Of a stretch of 64,000 bases of DNA, positions 43,770-52,597 are shown piece by piece (position 1 is the stretch's first letter; each line of letters starts with the position of its first letter). Origin of the DNA: Nocardia jinanensis (lineage in GTDB: Bacteria > Actinomycetota > Actinomycetes > Mycobacteriales > Mycobacteriaceae). The position numbers and the translations under genes are program-made. The notes beneath the pieces are model-generated. The model was not told where the DNA came from and searched no databases. It worked only from the letters and a program-made list of their open reading frames with translations. The stretch lies in assembly GCF_014645735.1 (NCBI RefSeq), contig NZ_BMMH01000006.1, positions 248,001 to 312,000 of the forward strand, given 5' to 3'.

Positions 43770-44222
43770 ATGAGATGGTTCTCGATTTCTACGACGACAC
43801 ACCGTCGGACCTCGAACCCGGGTCGGCCGCCCGCCTCGAACGTCAACAGGTTCTGTACCGGGGGCAACCACCGTTTCTATTTCCTCATCGCCGAACAGGT
43901 GCTCCACACCCACGTGGGCGATCCGAATGTGATGGTCGAGCAGCTGGACCGGTTGCTGACCGCAATGTCCCTACCACGTGTAGTGCTGGGTATCGTGCCG
44001 GCGGGGGCGGAGTACCGGACACCGGTGATGAACGACTTCATCATGTTCGACATCCGCATGGTGCAGGTCGAGACCATATCTGCTGAACTGACCATCACCC
44101 AGCCCAGCGAGATAGCCGTGTACGGCAAGGCTTTCCATACCCTCACCAGCCAGGCGATCCACGGGCAGGCCGCGCGGGCGATGATCACGGCCGCAATGAA
44201 CGGTTCGGCGCTGTACCCGTAG
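43770..44222 (+). pseudogene. 5'-truncated, frameshifted DUF5753 regulator
   Basis: MVLDFYDDTPSDLE, ARLERQQVLYRG (from 43775) and then, in another frame, RFYFLIAEQVLHTHVGD through SLPRVVLGIVPAGAEY and QPSEIAVYGKAFHTL form the DUF5753 C-terminal domain of actinobacterial XRE-type regulators. The frame changes near 43861 in a run of G. The N-terminal helix-turn-helix is missing. The 3' end overlaps the convergent CoA-transferase gene by 38 bp. Confidence 0.75.
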
Positions 44223-46677
44223 CCACCGGCTGGAGAACCCCGGCCCCGATCAGCACGTCGATTTCGGCGCTGACCATGCCGAGTTCGGCGCAGATCTCCC
44301 GGGTGTGCTCCCCGGCGAGCGGTGCCTGCCGGGTCGGCGGGTCGGCGATCCCGGTGAACACGGCCGCGCGGGCGACGGCGGGCAGACTCATGGGCAGGAG
44401 GTCGTGCTCGACGCGGGTGTAGGTCGCGCGGGCGGTGAGGTGCGGGTCGGTGAGCAGCTGCGGGAGCCGCAGCATCGCGCCGGCGGGAACGCCCGCCGCT
44501 TGCAATTCGGCGGCGGCCTCCTGGGGGTCCCGGTCGCGTAACCAGGCGGCGAGAAGCCGGTCGACCTCCGATCTGTTCGCGATACGGTGCGCGGCGGTCG
44601 AGAAACGGTCGTCCGACCGGAGGTCCGGCCGGTCGAGGACGCCGCACAACGCAGCCCACTGGTGGTCGTCGCGCACGGTGACAACGCACCATTCGTCGTC
44701 ACCCGCACAGGCGTAGACGCCGCTCGGTGCCGCGTACGGATCGGCGTTGCCGGGGGCGGTGACCGTGCCCGCGCACAGGGCCTCGGTCACCAGCTGGGTG
44801 CCGAGGTGCACGAGGGCCGTATCGGCCTGTGCCACTTCGATATGCGCACCGTGGCCCGTGTGGCGGCGGCCGATCAGGGTGGCGAGTACCGCCACCGCGG
44901 TCACCTGGGCGGCGATATGGTCGGGATAGACGGTCTGGCCGTCGCAGAGCAGTTCCGCGTCGTCCGGGTACCGCCAGAGGGCGGAGACACCGCACGACGC
45001 GCGGACCAGCGGACCGTAGCCGAGGCGGGCCCGCCAGGGGCCGGTACTGCCGAACGCGCTGGATTCGGAGATCACGAGACGCGGGTTGATCTCGGCGAGC
45101 ACGTCGTAGGACAGGCCCATCGAGGCGAGGGTGCCGGGTTTGAAATTGGCCAGGATCACGTCGGCGCCGGCAGCCAGCCGCCGGAAGACCGCCGAGCCGT
45201 CGGTACTGCGCAGGTCCAGGCCGAGGCTGCGTTTGTTGCGATGCCCCCAGGCGACCGAGGCGGCGAGCGCCGAGCCACGCCTGGACTGGCGCAGGCCGTC
45301 CGGGAAGTTCGCATTCTCGATTTTGATCACGTCGGCGCCGTAGTCGGCGAACTGGCGGCTCAGTTCGGCACCGAACACGATCACACCCAGATCCAGCACC
45401 CGAAGACCGGCAAGGGGCGCGGCGGCCGGGTCACCTGCCCCGGTGTCATGGCGGGCGGACCGGACGAGGGGCGCCGCGGCCAGGTCACCGGTCGTGGTGG
45501 CGGCGCGGGTGGGCCGGGCGCGGTCCGCGGTGATATCGCGTGCGGTCCGGGGGAACTCCCTGGTGTCGTGTTCACCGGGTTCCGGTGCCCGCGTGCGGAA
45601 TCCTGCGCGGCGACCGTCGAGCGAGACGTATCCCGAGGGCACGCGGGCACGTAACCCGCAGGCGATCTCGGCGTCCGCGAGCACGCCGGAGACGGCGAAC
45701 TGTTCGGTGCCGAGGACCTCGGTCAGGGTGTGCACTCCGCCGACCGGGACACCGCGCCGGGAGCCCTCGGCTACCAGTTCGGACTGGGTGTATTCGGCGA
45801 AGAGTTTTTCGATCAGAGGGTGCAGGGTGTCCGCCGCCGCGAACCGGGCGGGGATGGTGTCGTATTTCGGGTCGGCGAATTCCGCCGGTGCGCCCAGCCA
45901 TTCGAACATTGCGCGCCACTGCCGTTTCGCCAGCATGCAGATCCGGACATGTCCGTCGCGGCACGGGAACACCGGATAGAAGTTCGCCGCGTCGGGGCGC
46001 CCGCGCGGGAAGTCTTCCGACCGGCCGGCGGCCGCTGATCCCTGCGTGCCGAAACCGGGATCGAAACCGTGCACGATCGCCTCGAAGGCGGAGACATCGA
46101 CGGTGTCACCGTGCCCGGTGTCCAGGCGGTGATGGTAGGCGAGCAACGCAGCCCAGGCGGCGTGGACGCCGACCGATTCCTCGATCAGGCCGGCGGGCGG
46201 CAGCAATGGTTCCGCACCGGGCGCACCGGACCGCGACAGCACACCCGAGAGGGCATACAGGACGGGCTCGGTGGCCTGCCAGTCGCGGTAGGGCCCGTCC
46301 TGGCCGAATCCGCTTATCGAAACCCACACCAGCCCCGTTGCGACAGAACGGATCTCGGCCGGACCGACGCCCAGGCCGGACAATCGGCCGGGCGGCTGCG
46401 ATTCGACCAGAATATCCGCAGTTCCGGCCAGTTCGCGCAACCGCTCCCGGCCGGTCTCCGTGGCGAGGTCCGCGGTGATCGCGAGCTTGTTCGCATTGCG
46501 CAGCGCGAAGGGAATACTCACTCCGTCCACGACGGGTTCGGCGGCCCGCGAGAGCGAACCGCCCGGTTGTTCGATTCGGATCACTTCCGCGCCCAGGTCG
46601 GCGAGGTAGCGGCCGCAGGATTCGCCCAGCCCGTCGGTGAGGTCGAGGACACGGACGCGGTTCAGTGGGAGGTTCAT
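44185..46677 (-). CDS. Tandem class III (CaiB/BaiF) CoA-transferase fusion
   Basis: An 830-residue protein made of two complete CaiB-type halves: RVRVLDLTDGLGESCGRYLA and LRVLDLGVIVFGAELSRQFA open them, each followed by the GADV/GAEV-IRIE/IKIE motif. The C-terminal half keeps an Asp at the usual catalytic position (VYPDHIAAQ). The N-terminal half has IEESVG there, so it may be inactive or use Glu. Class III enzymes move CoA between carboxylic acids. ATG 46677 follows CGGAG; an upstream ATG at 46701 is less well placed. Last gene of the leftward aldehyde-dehydrogenase/thiolase operon. Confidence 0.9.
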   Translation of the reverse strand: MNLPLNRVRVLDLTDGLGESCGRYLADLGAEVIRIEQPGGSLSRAAEPVVDGVSIPFALRNANKLAITADLATETGRERLRELAGTADILVESQPPGRLSGLGVGPAEIRSVATGLVWVSISGFGQDGPYRDWQATEPVLYALSGVLSRSGAPGAEPLLPPAGLIEESVGVHAAWAALLAYHHRLDTGHGDTVDVSAFEAIVHGFDPGFGTQGSAAAGRSEDFPRGRPDAANFYPVFPCRDGHVRICMLAKRQWRAMFEWLGAPAEFADPKYDTIPARFAAADTLHPLIEKLFAEYTQSELVAEGSRRGVPVGGVHTLTEVLGTEQFAVSGVLADAEIACGLRARVPSGYVSLDGRRAGFRTRAPEPGEHDTREFPRTARDITADRARPTRAATTTGDLAAAPLVRSARHDTGAGDPAAAPLAGLRVLDLGVIVFGAELSRQFADYGADVIKIENANFPDGLRQSRRGSALAASVAWGHRNKRSLGLDLRSTDGSAVFRRLAAGADVILANFKPGTLASMGLSYDVLAEINPRLVISESSAFGSTGPWRARLGYGPLVRASCGVSALWRYPDDAELLCDGQTVYPDHIAAQVTAVAVLATLIGRRHTGHGAHIEVAQADTALVHLGTQLVTEALCAGTVTAPGNADPYAAPSGVYACAGDDEWCVVTVRDDHQWAALCGVLDRPDLRSDDRFSTAAHRIANRSEVDRLLAAWLRDRDPQEAAAELQAAGVPAGAMLRLPQLLTDPHLTARATYTRVEHDLLPMSLPAVARAAVFTGIADPPTRQAPLAGEHTREICAELGMVSAEIDVLIGAGVLQPVATGTAPNRSLRP

Positions 46678-46705
46678 CGTCGACTCCGTTCGATCTGCCA
46701 TGTGC

Positions 46706-48151
46706 TCACCGCGTCCCGAAGTAGACGGATTTCGCGGTGTAGTAGGGAGCGAGTCCTTCCGGGCCGAGTTCGCGGCCGAGACCGGAATCCTTGACGCCAC
46801 CGAACGGCGCGTCCAGGTCCAGCTGGTAGTGGTTCACTCCGACGGTCCCGGATTCGATCCGGCCGGCGATGGCCAGGCCGCGTTCCTCGTCGGTCGTCCA
46901 GACGGTGCCGCCGAGCCCGTAGCGGGAGTCGTTGGCCATTTCGATCGCGTCCTCTTCACCGTCGTAGGGGGTGATGGTCAGGACGGGTCCGAAGATCTCC
47001 TCCTGGGCGATCCGGGCGGCATTGTGAACTCCCTCGAACACCGTCGGCTCGACGTACCAGCCGGTGGGCCGGTCGGCCGGGGTGCCGCCGCCGGTCGTGA
47101 CGCGGTAGCCGTCCCATCGGCCGGATTCGACGAACCCCAGGACCCGCTCCCGCTGGGCGGCGCTCACCAGCGGGCCGATCTGGGTCTCGCGGTCCAGCGG
47201 GTCACCGATCCGCAGGTTGCGCACGGTTTCGGTAACCGCCTCCACCACCTCCGCGTAGCGGCTGCGGGGCGCGAGAATACGGGTCCCGGCATGGCAGGTC
47301 TGGCCGTTGTTCACCAGCGACACCTCGAGCAGGTTCGCGGCGAAAACCTCGAGATCGGCATCGGCGGTGACGATCGAGGCGGATTTCCCGCCGAGCTCCA
47401 ACGTGACCGGTCGCAGCAACCGCCCGCACACCTCGCCGATCGCTTTCCCGGCCGCCGTGGAACCGGTGAAGGCGACCTTGTCGACACCCGGGTGCTCGAC
47501 CAGGTGAGCCCCGGCCTCCCGACCGCCCACGACAACGTTCAGCACACCGGGCGGCAATCCGGCCTCCAGCGCCGCGTCGGCGAAAACATAGGCGTCCAAG
47601 GCTGTTTCGGGCGCCGGTTTCAACACCACAGTGCAACCCGCGGCCAGCGCGGGGGCGAGTTTCATCGCCGCCAGGGACTGCGGATAGTTCCACGGAGTGA
47701 TCGCGGCGACGACACCGACCGGGTCACGGCGCACTACGGTGCGACCACCGAACGCACTCGGCCGCACCTCATCACGTTCGGTGCCGCGCACCGCGTTCGC
47801 GTAGTAGCCGACCATGAGACTCGGCGCGTAACCGTTGACATTGATCGACAGTGCGATCGGCATACCGTTCTCGCGGCTGGCCAGCGCGGCGGTCGCCTTC
47901 GCCCGGGCGCGCAGGGCGGCGGCGAATCGGTCGAGATACTCCGCGCGCTCGGCCGGGCTCAGCGCCCGCCAGGCCGGTAGTGCGCGACGCGCGGCGGCCA
48001 CGGCCGAATCGATATCGGCGACCGTCGCCAGCGCGGAGGTGCCGAGCACCGTTTCCGTGGCCGCCTCGATCACCTCGACGGTGGTCTCGGTATGTGGCTT
48101 CGTCCATTCGCCGTCGATGAACAACGCGCGGCGATCCAGAGTGGTGTCCAT
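46706..48151 (-). CDS. Aldehyde dehydrogenase family protein
   Basis: A 481-residue enzyme: ITPWNYPQSLAAMK, FTGSTAAGKAIGE, catalytic Glu in LELGGKSA and Cys in NNGQTCHAGTR, with EEIFGPVLTITPY. It is a distant paralogue of the protein encoded at 37582. Placed between the thiolase-like gene and the CoA-transferase, it probably oxidises the aldehyde released by a retro-aldol step of the upstream pair. Confidence 0.93.
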   Translation of the reverse strand: MDTTLDRRALFIDGEWTKPHTETTVEVIEAATETVLGTSALATVADIDSAVAAARRALPAWRALSPAERAEYLDRFAAALRARAKATAALASRENGMPIALSINVNGYAPSLMVGYYANAVRGTERDEVRPSAFGGRTVVRRDPVGVVAAITPWNYPQSLAAMKLAPALAAGCTVVLKPAPETALDAYVFADAALEAGLPPGVLNVVVGGREAGAHLVEHPGVDKVAFTGSTAAGKAIGEVCGRLLRPVTLELGGKSASIVTADADLEVFAANLLEVSLVNNGQTCHAGTRILAPRSRYAEVVEAVTETVRNLRIGDPLDRETQIGPLVSAAQRERVLGFVESGRWDGYRVTTGGGTPADRPTGWYVEPTVFEGVHNAARIAQEEIFGPVLTITPYDGEEDAIEMANDSRYGLGGTVWTTDEERGLAIAGRIESGTVGVNHYQLDLDAPFGGVKDSGLGRELGPEGLAPYYTAKSVYFGTR

Positions 48152-48178
48152 ATCGGTCCTCGGATAGTGCGGAGGTGG

Positions 48179-49366
48179 TCAGAGGGTTTCTTCGCGGCCG
48201 AACAGGGTGGAACTGACCAGTGGCGCCATCGGACCGCCGATGAACAGCGAGAGATGGGCGTCCGCAACGGGATTGGTCGAGGTGCCGCGGATCTGCCGGA
48301 CGGCTTCGACGGCGAGGCCCATACCGTTCACGAAGGAGTCCGCGATATTCCCGCCGCTGGTGTTCACCGGGAGCTTGCCGATACCCGCGGTCAGGTTGTC
48401 GACGGTGAGCACCTCCCCCGCGGCCGGTCCGGTCGGTGCGAGACCGTGGTCGATCAGCGCGGCGACGGCGGGGCCGCTGAAGTTCTCGTACACCTGGACG
48501 ACATCGATATCGTCCGGTCCGAGGCCCGCCGCGGCCCAGAGCCGACCCGCGACACCGGGACGGCCGGATCGTCCGGCGAAACCCGCGCTCGTGTAGAGGT
48601 CGTCGTTGTCGATGATCGACGAGTAACCGCCGGGTGCGCCCTGCGCGCCGGCCAGGACGTACGCGGCGTCGGGGCGTATTGCCTGGGCTCGTTCAGCGGA
48701 GACCAGGACCAGCGCCACCGCACCGTCGTTCTCACGGGAGCAGTCGAAGAGGTGGAACGGTTCGGTGATCATGCGAGAGGTTTCGTAGGTCTGCTCGTCG
48801 AGCGGTTTGCCGTAGGCGGCGGCCGCCGGATTGTTCTGCGCGTGCCGATAAGCCGCGAGGACCAGTGCCCGCATCGCTTCGCGCGGTACCCCGTCGTGTT
48901 CGAGCAGCCGCTGCGTACGCAGTGCACACACCTGGGCGGGTGAGCCGACACCGTGGGCGAGATAGTGCGGCCCGTAGAAGTATTTCGCGTATCCGAGCCG
49001 CCCGGTGTCCTCCTGGGCCATCGACCGGAACACCACGACGCATTCGGCCTGGCCGGCGGCGATGGCGACCGCCGCATTGTTGATCGCGGCGGCGACGGCA
49101 CCGCCACCACCGCCCCACATCATGTTCGACCAGCGCACCTCCTCGACGCCCAGCGCGCCGCCGAGTATCGCGCCGTCGTGGCCGCCGCCGCCGGCGTAGG
49201 ACACGAAGCCGTCGAGTTCGCGCGGCGAGATCCCGGCGTCGGCGCAGGCGGCGACGATCGCCTCCAGGGTCATCCGTAGTTCACCGTGCGGCGCCGCGCC
49301 GCGTTTGTAGTGGATATCCGCGACGCCGACGACCGCGGCGGCTCCGCGCAGCAACGCACCGGTCAC
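48179..49366 (-). CDS. Thiolase-like protein (lipid-transfer/Ltp type)
   Basis: A 395-residue thiolase-fold protein (TLEAIVAACADAGISPRELD, NMMWGGGGGAVAAAINNAAV, VQVYENFSGPAVAALIDHGL, NTSGGNIADSFVNGM). The usual C-terminal GHP histidine loop is altered, as in Ltp proteins that act as retro-aldolases on steroid side chains together with a DUF35 partner. Its GTG start overlaps the DUF35 gene stop (GTGA), which supports a physical complex. Expected activity: C-C cleavage or thiolysis of a hydroxy- or ketoacyl-CoA. Confidence 0.85.
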   Translation of the reverse strand: MTGALLRGAAAVVGVADIHYKRGAAPHGELRMTLEAIVAACADAGISPRELDGFVSYAGGGGHDGAILGGALGVEEVRWSNMMWGGGGGAVAAAINNAAVAIAAGQAECVVVFRSMAQEDTGRLGYAKYFYGPHYLAHGVGSPAQVCALRTQRLLEHDGVPREAMRALVLAAYRHAQNNPAAAAYGKPLDEQTYETSRMITEPFHLFDCSRENDGAVALVLVSAERAQAIRPDAAYVLAGAQGAPGGYSSIIDNDDLYTSAGFAGRSGRPGVAGRLWAAAGLGPDDIDVVQVYENFSGPAVAALIDHGLAPTGPAAGEVLTVDNLTAGIGKLPVNTSGGNIADSFVNGMGLAVEAVRQIRGTSTNPVADAHLSLFIGGPMAPLVSSTLFGREETL

Positions 49367-49965
49367 GGCCGCGCTCCTTCCGTGGTTTCCCGCCGCCACC
49401 GCAGCAAAGGCCACGTGGCGCCCGGGTCGAGTTCGATATGCCCGACGACCCGCTCACCGATCCGGACCGACTCGGCGTCGGCGCCGGTGAGGATCCCGAG
49501 GACTCGGCGGTCACCGGCGGCGGGGAGTTCCACCAGCACCGTCACGTACGGAGTCCGGTCGGCGAGTTCGGTGATGAACGGGTAGTGGCTGCGCGACCAG
49601 CTGTAGACGGTGCCCACCGGATCGACCGCTTCCCAGCCGGGGTCGAAGGTGTGGCAGGCACCGCAGATCCACTGCGGCCCCCAGATCCATACCCCGCACT
49701 GCCCGCACCGCTGCAACCGCAGTTCGCCCGCGACCAGTCCGTCCCAGTACGGCTGGTCGAGTCCGTCCTCGGCGGGACCCCACGGATAATCGCGCGGCGT
49801 CGCCACCTCGGAGCCCGGTGCGCTCGTACCGCCGGGCGGGGGCCCTGCGGGGTCACGCTTCGCTACCGCCTCCGGGCCCGACCCACTCATGCTGTGTCGA
49901 TCGGGCACGAGCGGGGGCCCTGCGGGGTCACGCTTCGCTACCGCCTCCGGGCCCGACCCACTCAT
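49363..49965 (-). CDS. Zn-ribbon/OB-fold (DUF35) protein with a duplicated N-terminal repeat
   Basis: A 200-residue protein. The rubredoxin-like zinc ribbon (CGQCGVWIWGPQWICGACH) is followed by an OB fold (GTVYSWSRSHYPF, YVTVLVELPA), the DUF35 arrangement that partners thiolase-like Ltp proteins. Residues 1-43 hold MSGSGPEAVAKRDPAGPP twice, from the 57-bp DNA repeat; this part is not conserved in the family. The ATG at 49965 overlaps the upstream stop (ATGA), but a GTG at 49806 would give a protein of normal length. Confidence 0.88.
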   Translation of the reverse strand: MSGSGPEAVAKRDPAGPPLVPDRHSMSGSGPEAVAKRDPAGPPPGGTSAPGSEVATPRDYPWGPAEDGLDQPYWDGLVAGELRLQRCGQCGVWIWGPQWICGACHTFDPGWEAVDPVGTVYSWSRSHYPFITELADRTPYVTVLVELPAAGDRRVLGILTGADAESVRIGERVVGHIELDPGATWPLLRWRRETTEGARP

Positions 49966-49967
49966 GC
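49836..49967. repeat. Two 57-bp direct repeats, period 75 bp
   Basis: Identical 57-bp units at 49836-49892 and 49911-49967 are separated by 18 bp. Each contains a start codon on the minus strand and encodes MSGSGPEAVAKRDPAGP. A related, diverged copy lies at about 60976-61040, also at a gene start, so this is a dispersed family, not just a local duplication. Confidence 0.9.
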
Positions 49968-50276
49968 CGGGTCCCCCGGGACCGGGAAGTTCTCCAGCGC
50001 GGCAGCTTTCCAGACACCGTCGCGCAGTTCCCAGATCGAGCGCAGGCCGATCATGCCCTGGGCGGTGTCGTAAACCGTTTCGCCGATCTGTTCATCGCCC
50101 TCGGCCCGGACAGCCTTGATCTCGTACCCGTTCACCGCACCCCGGGGCACGGTGACGCCCTCGAAGACGGCCGGCAGATTCTCCGGAACCATATCGGCCA
50201 GCGCCGCCTTCATATCGCCTCGAACGACACAGCCGACGTGACGTTCGTACAGCGCGCGGAAATCTTCTGCGGACAT
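49962..50276 (-). CDS. SnoaL/NTF2-like small protein
   Basis: A 104-residue protein (MSAEDFRALYERHVGCVVRG, LRSIWELRDGVWKAAALENF) with the cone-shaped NTF2-like pattern. Relatives include delta-5-3-ketosteroid isomerase, limonene-epoxide hydrolase and polyketide cyclases. ATG 50276 follows AAGGAG, and the TGA overlaps the next ATG. Catalytic residues cannot be assigned with confidence. In this operon an isomerase or hydratase acting on a cyclic or steroid-like intermediate is plausible. Confidence 0.7.
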   Translation of the reverse strand: MSAEDFRALYERHVGCVVRGDMKAALADMVPENLPAVFEGVTVPRGAVNGYEIKAVRAEGDEQIGETVYDTAQGMIGLRSIWELRDGVWKAAALENFPVPGDPA

Positions 50277-50334
50277 GTTTTCTCCTTGCTCCCCCGGGGT
50301 CGCCCCACAGCGGGTGGGGGAACCCTTCGACATT

Positions 50335-50353
50335 TACCTTATGACTTTAGGTA
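50335..50353. promoter_or_regulatory. Candidate operator upstream of the NTF2-like operon
   Basis: TACCTTATGACTTTAGGTA is a partial palindrome (TACCT/AGGTA arms) 59 bp before the NTF2-like gene. It shares CTTTAGGT with the site at 52598-52616, suggesting control by one regulator. Confidence 0.5.
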
Positions 50354-50395
50354 TTTTTGGTCAACGACCGAGTTCACAGCCTCCATGGGAGTGCC

Positions 50396-51883
50396 TCACC
50401 AGGTGCTGAAACGGAAACTTCCGGCGGCGGATATCTCGACGACCGCACCCGCCGTCTCGGCGGCCACCAGGCGCGCCACGGCCTCCGATTCGGTGGTGGA
50501 CGCCAGGGTCCGGCCACCGCCCGGAGTCCGTGCGGCGAGAAAACCGCGTTCCGGCTCGCCCGAGCGGTCGTAGACCACGGTCCAGGCTTCAGCGGTCGCG
50601 GGCCCCGCGTACTCGGGTTCCGCACGAACGGTCGGTTCCCGGTCCACCGCGCCCTGCACGTCCTCGCGACGGAACCCGGCTCGCGCCGGTTCGGTGCGGT
50701 ACACACCGAAAGCGTGTTTGGTCAGGTAGCCGCTGTTGGCGGTCACCAGACCGTAGGTGCCCGGTGCCGCGCGCAGCCGGGTCGCCATGGCCGCGATCGC
50801 GTGGGTGCTGTAGTTGTTCCACGGACCACCCGCGAACGTCAGGCCACCGGTGACCGTCAGCGGGCGGCTCGGATCGTCGACCGCCACGCCCAGTTCCCGA
50901 GCGGCCACCTGAACCGCCGAGGGGAAACACGAGTACACGTCGATATGGGTGAGGTCGTCGAGTCCGATGCCGGCCAGTTCGAGGGCACGGGCACCGGCGA
51001 AACGGATGGCCGGCGACCGATCGAGTGCGCCGCGGGCGGCGATATCGGCGGTGTCGTGCGCCTCGGTGCCCGACTGCGGAAACACCCAATTCTCCCGGGC
51101 GATACCGAGTCTCGTGGCCGTCTCCACCGAGCACAGCAGCAGCGCGGCACCCTGCTCGACCATATTGTTCGAGTTCATCAGCTTGGTGTAGGGCGCGGCG
51201 ATCCAGCGGTTCCCGTCGCTCGGTGTCGCGATCTCCGCGGCGGTGTGCACACGCTGCGTCCAGGCGTACGGGTTGAGCGTGGCGACCTCACTGAACCCGG
51301 CCCACAGTTCACCGATCGCGGCGCGGTGCTCGGCGATGGACCGGCCGGCGCCGAGCCGCAGGGCTTGTTCGAAGATCGGGTAGAGATAGGCGGGCCGGTC
51401 GAGCCCGGCGCGCATCTCGGTATCCGACCGCATCGGCACTTCGGGGACCAGTATCGGCGCCGGCGGGACGGATTCGTCCTGTACGGACCACTCCGGCCGA
51501 ATCCCCTCAGCGCGCAACTTCATCCGAGTCCGCCATGATTCGGCGCCACCGATCAGGACCACATCCGCCCGCCCGGCCGCGATCTCCTCGGCCGCCGCGT
51601 TCACCAGCACCTGCGGAGTACTGCCGCCGCTGCCGGTGTATCCGGTGTGCCGGGGTTCGGCGCCGATCCGGGCCGCGACCAGCGCACCGGGGTCGCGGTA
51701 GCGCCACGACAGCAGACCCACGATCCGCACCGAGTCGACCAGTTCGAGCAATTTCGCGCTGCCCGCTTCGTCGGCCGCGCGGAACGCGGCGTCGGCGATC
51801 AGCTCGATCGGTTCACGACCGCCCGCCCGATCGCTGATCTGGCCGCCGCCGACGAGTACCGGGGTACGAGGATCCAGCGTCAC
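50396..51883 (-). CDS. Thiolase-like acetyl-CoA acetyltransferase with extra C-terminal domain
   Basis: A 495-residue thiolase-superfamily protein. The core (TPVLVGGGQISDR, GGSTPQVLVNAAAEEIAAGR, LTHIDVYSCFPSAVQVAA, TFAGGPWNNYSTHAIAAM) is followed by about 80 residues of an added OB-like domain (AEAWTVVYDRSGEPERGFLA), an arrangement common in mycobacterial and nocardial thiolase paralogues. The reactive Cys position is not certain. GTG 51883 overlaps the upstream gene stop (GTGA). It probably performs the final C-C cleavage of the CoA pathway. Confidence 0.87.
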   Translation of the reverse strand: MTLDPRTPVLVGGGQISDRAGGREPIELIADAAFRAADEAGSAKLLELVDSVRIVGLLSWRYRDPGALVAARIGAEPRHTGYTGSGGSTPQVLVNAAAEEIAAGRADVVLIGGAESWRTRMKLRAEGIRPEWSVQDESVPPAPILVPEVPMRSDTEMRAGLDRPAYLYPIFEQALRLGAGRSIAEHRAAIGELWAGFSEVATLNPYAWTQRVHTAAEIATPSDGNRWIAAPYTKLMNSNNMVEQGAALLLCSVETATRLGIARENWVFPQSGTEAHDTADIAARGALDRSPAIRFAGARALELAGIGLDDLTHIDVYSCFPSAVQVAARELGVAVDDPSRPLTVTGGLTFAGGPWNNYSTHAIAAMATRLRAAPGTYGLVTANSGYLTKHAFGVYRTEPARAGFRREDVQGAVDREPTVRAEPEYAGPATAEAWTVVYDRSGEPERGFLAARTPGGGRTLASTTESEAVARLVAAETAGAVVEISAAGSFRFSTW

Positions 51884-52539
51884 GACCGCACCGCCTCCAG
51901 GATCTGCTCCCGGGATTCGGGTCGCGGCCGGCCGCCGAGTATCAGCGTGGTCGGGCAGGTCGGTTTCCAGCGATTCACGATGTCCTCACAGATTTTGTCG
52001 GCCGGTCCGACAAGCGCGACGTCTTCCACCATTTCGGTAGGCTCTTCGGTCATCCACACCCCGAACGGACTGTTGCCCGCGATGACCTCCGCGGTGTTCA
52101 GCGCCGCGTCCAGCAGACGATCCGCGGGCTCCACCGACGATACGATCCCGATCCGCTGGGCCTCGTCCGCATCGACCGAGCGGCCGGTGAGCAGGATCTG
52201 CGCCGCCCGGGAGAAACCGATCATCCGCGGCAGCAGCCAGCTCACCCCGATATCGCAGTTCGACAGACCCCTATTGATGAACGACGCGTGCAGTGCGGCG
52301 GTATGGGCCATGATCCGGATATCGGCCATGAGCGCCAGCGCCATACCACCGCCCGCGGCGGCGCCGTTCACCGCGGCGATCACCGGCGCCCGCACACCCC
52401 GGAACGTCTCGACGAGCGAGGCGATGTGCTGTTGCACTCGCAGCCCGGCGGTGTTCATCGCGTCGAGCGCATCGGGGCGGTTCAGGCGTACCAGCAGCAC
52501 ACCCGGCCACGGCCGCTCGGTCTGGATCAGGTCGGACAT
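51880..52539 (-). pseudogene. In-frame chimera of a crotonase and a luciferase-like C-terminus
   Basis: About 219 residues. The N-terminal part is crotonase-like (VLLVRLNRPDALDAMNTA, then APVIAAVNGAAAGGGMALAL, HASFINRGLSNCDIG, NSPFGVWMT), but about 40 residues with the FCAGADL oxyanion loop are missing between them. After NSPFGVWMT it switches to DVALVGPADKICEDI, PTTLILGGRPRP, the C-terminus of F420/FMN luciferase-like oxidoreductases. Two in-frame deletions fused neighbours. Hydratase activity is unlikely. It keeps a plausible start and couples to the thiolase gene, so it may persist for translation of the operon. Confidence 0.7.
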
Positions 52540-52597
52540 ATTTCGCATCACCTCGGATGGTCTGGCACAGCCCTTCGTGGCGAGTGGGGCGTCGACA

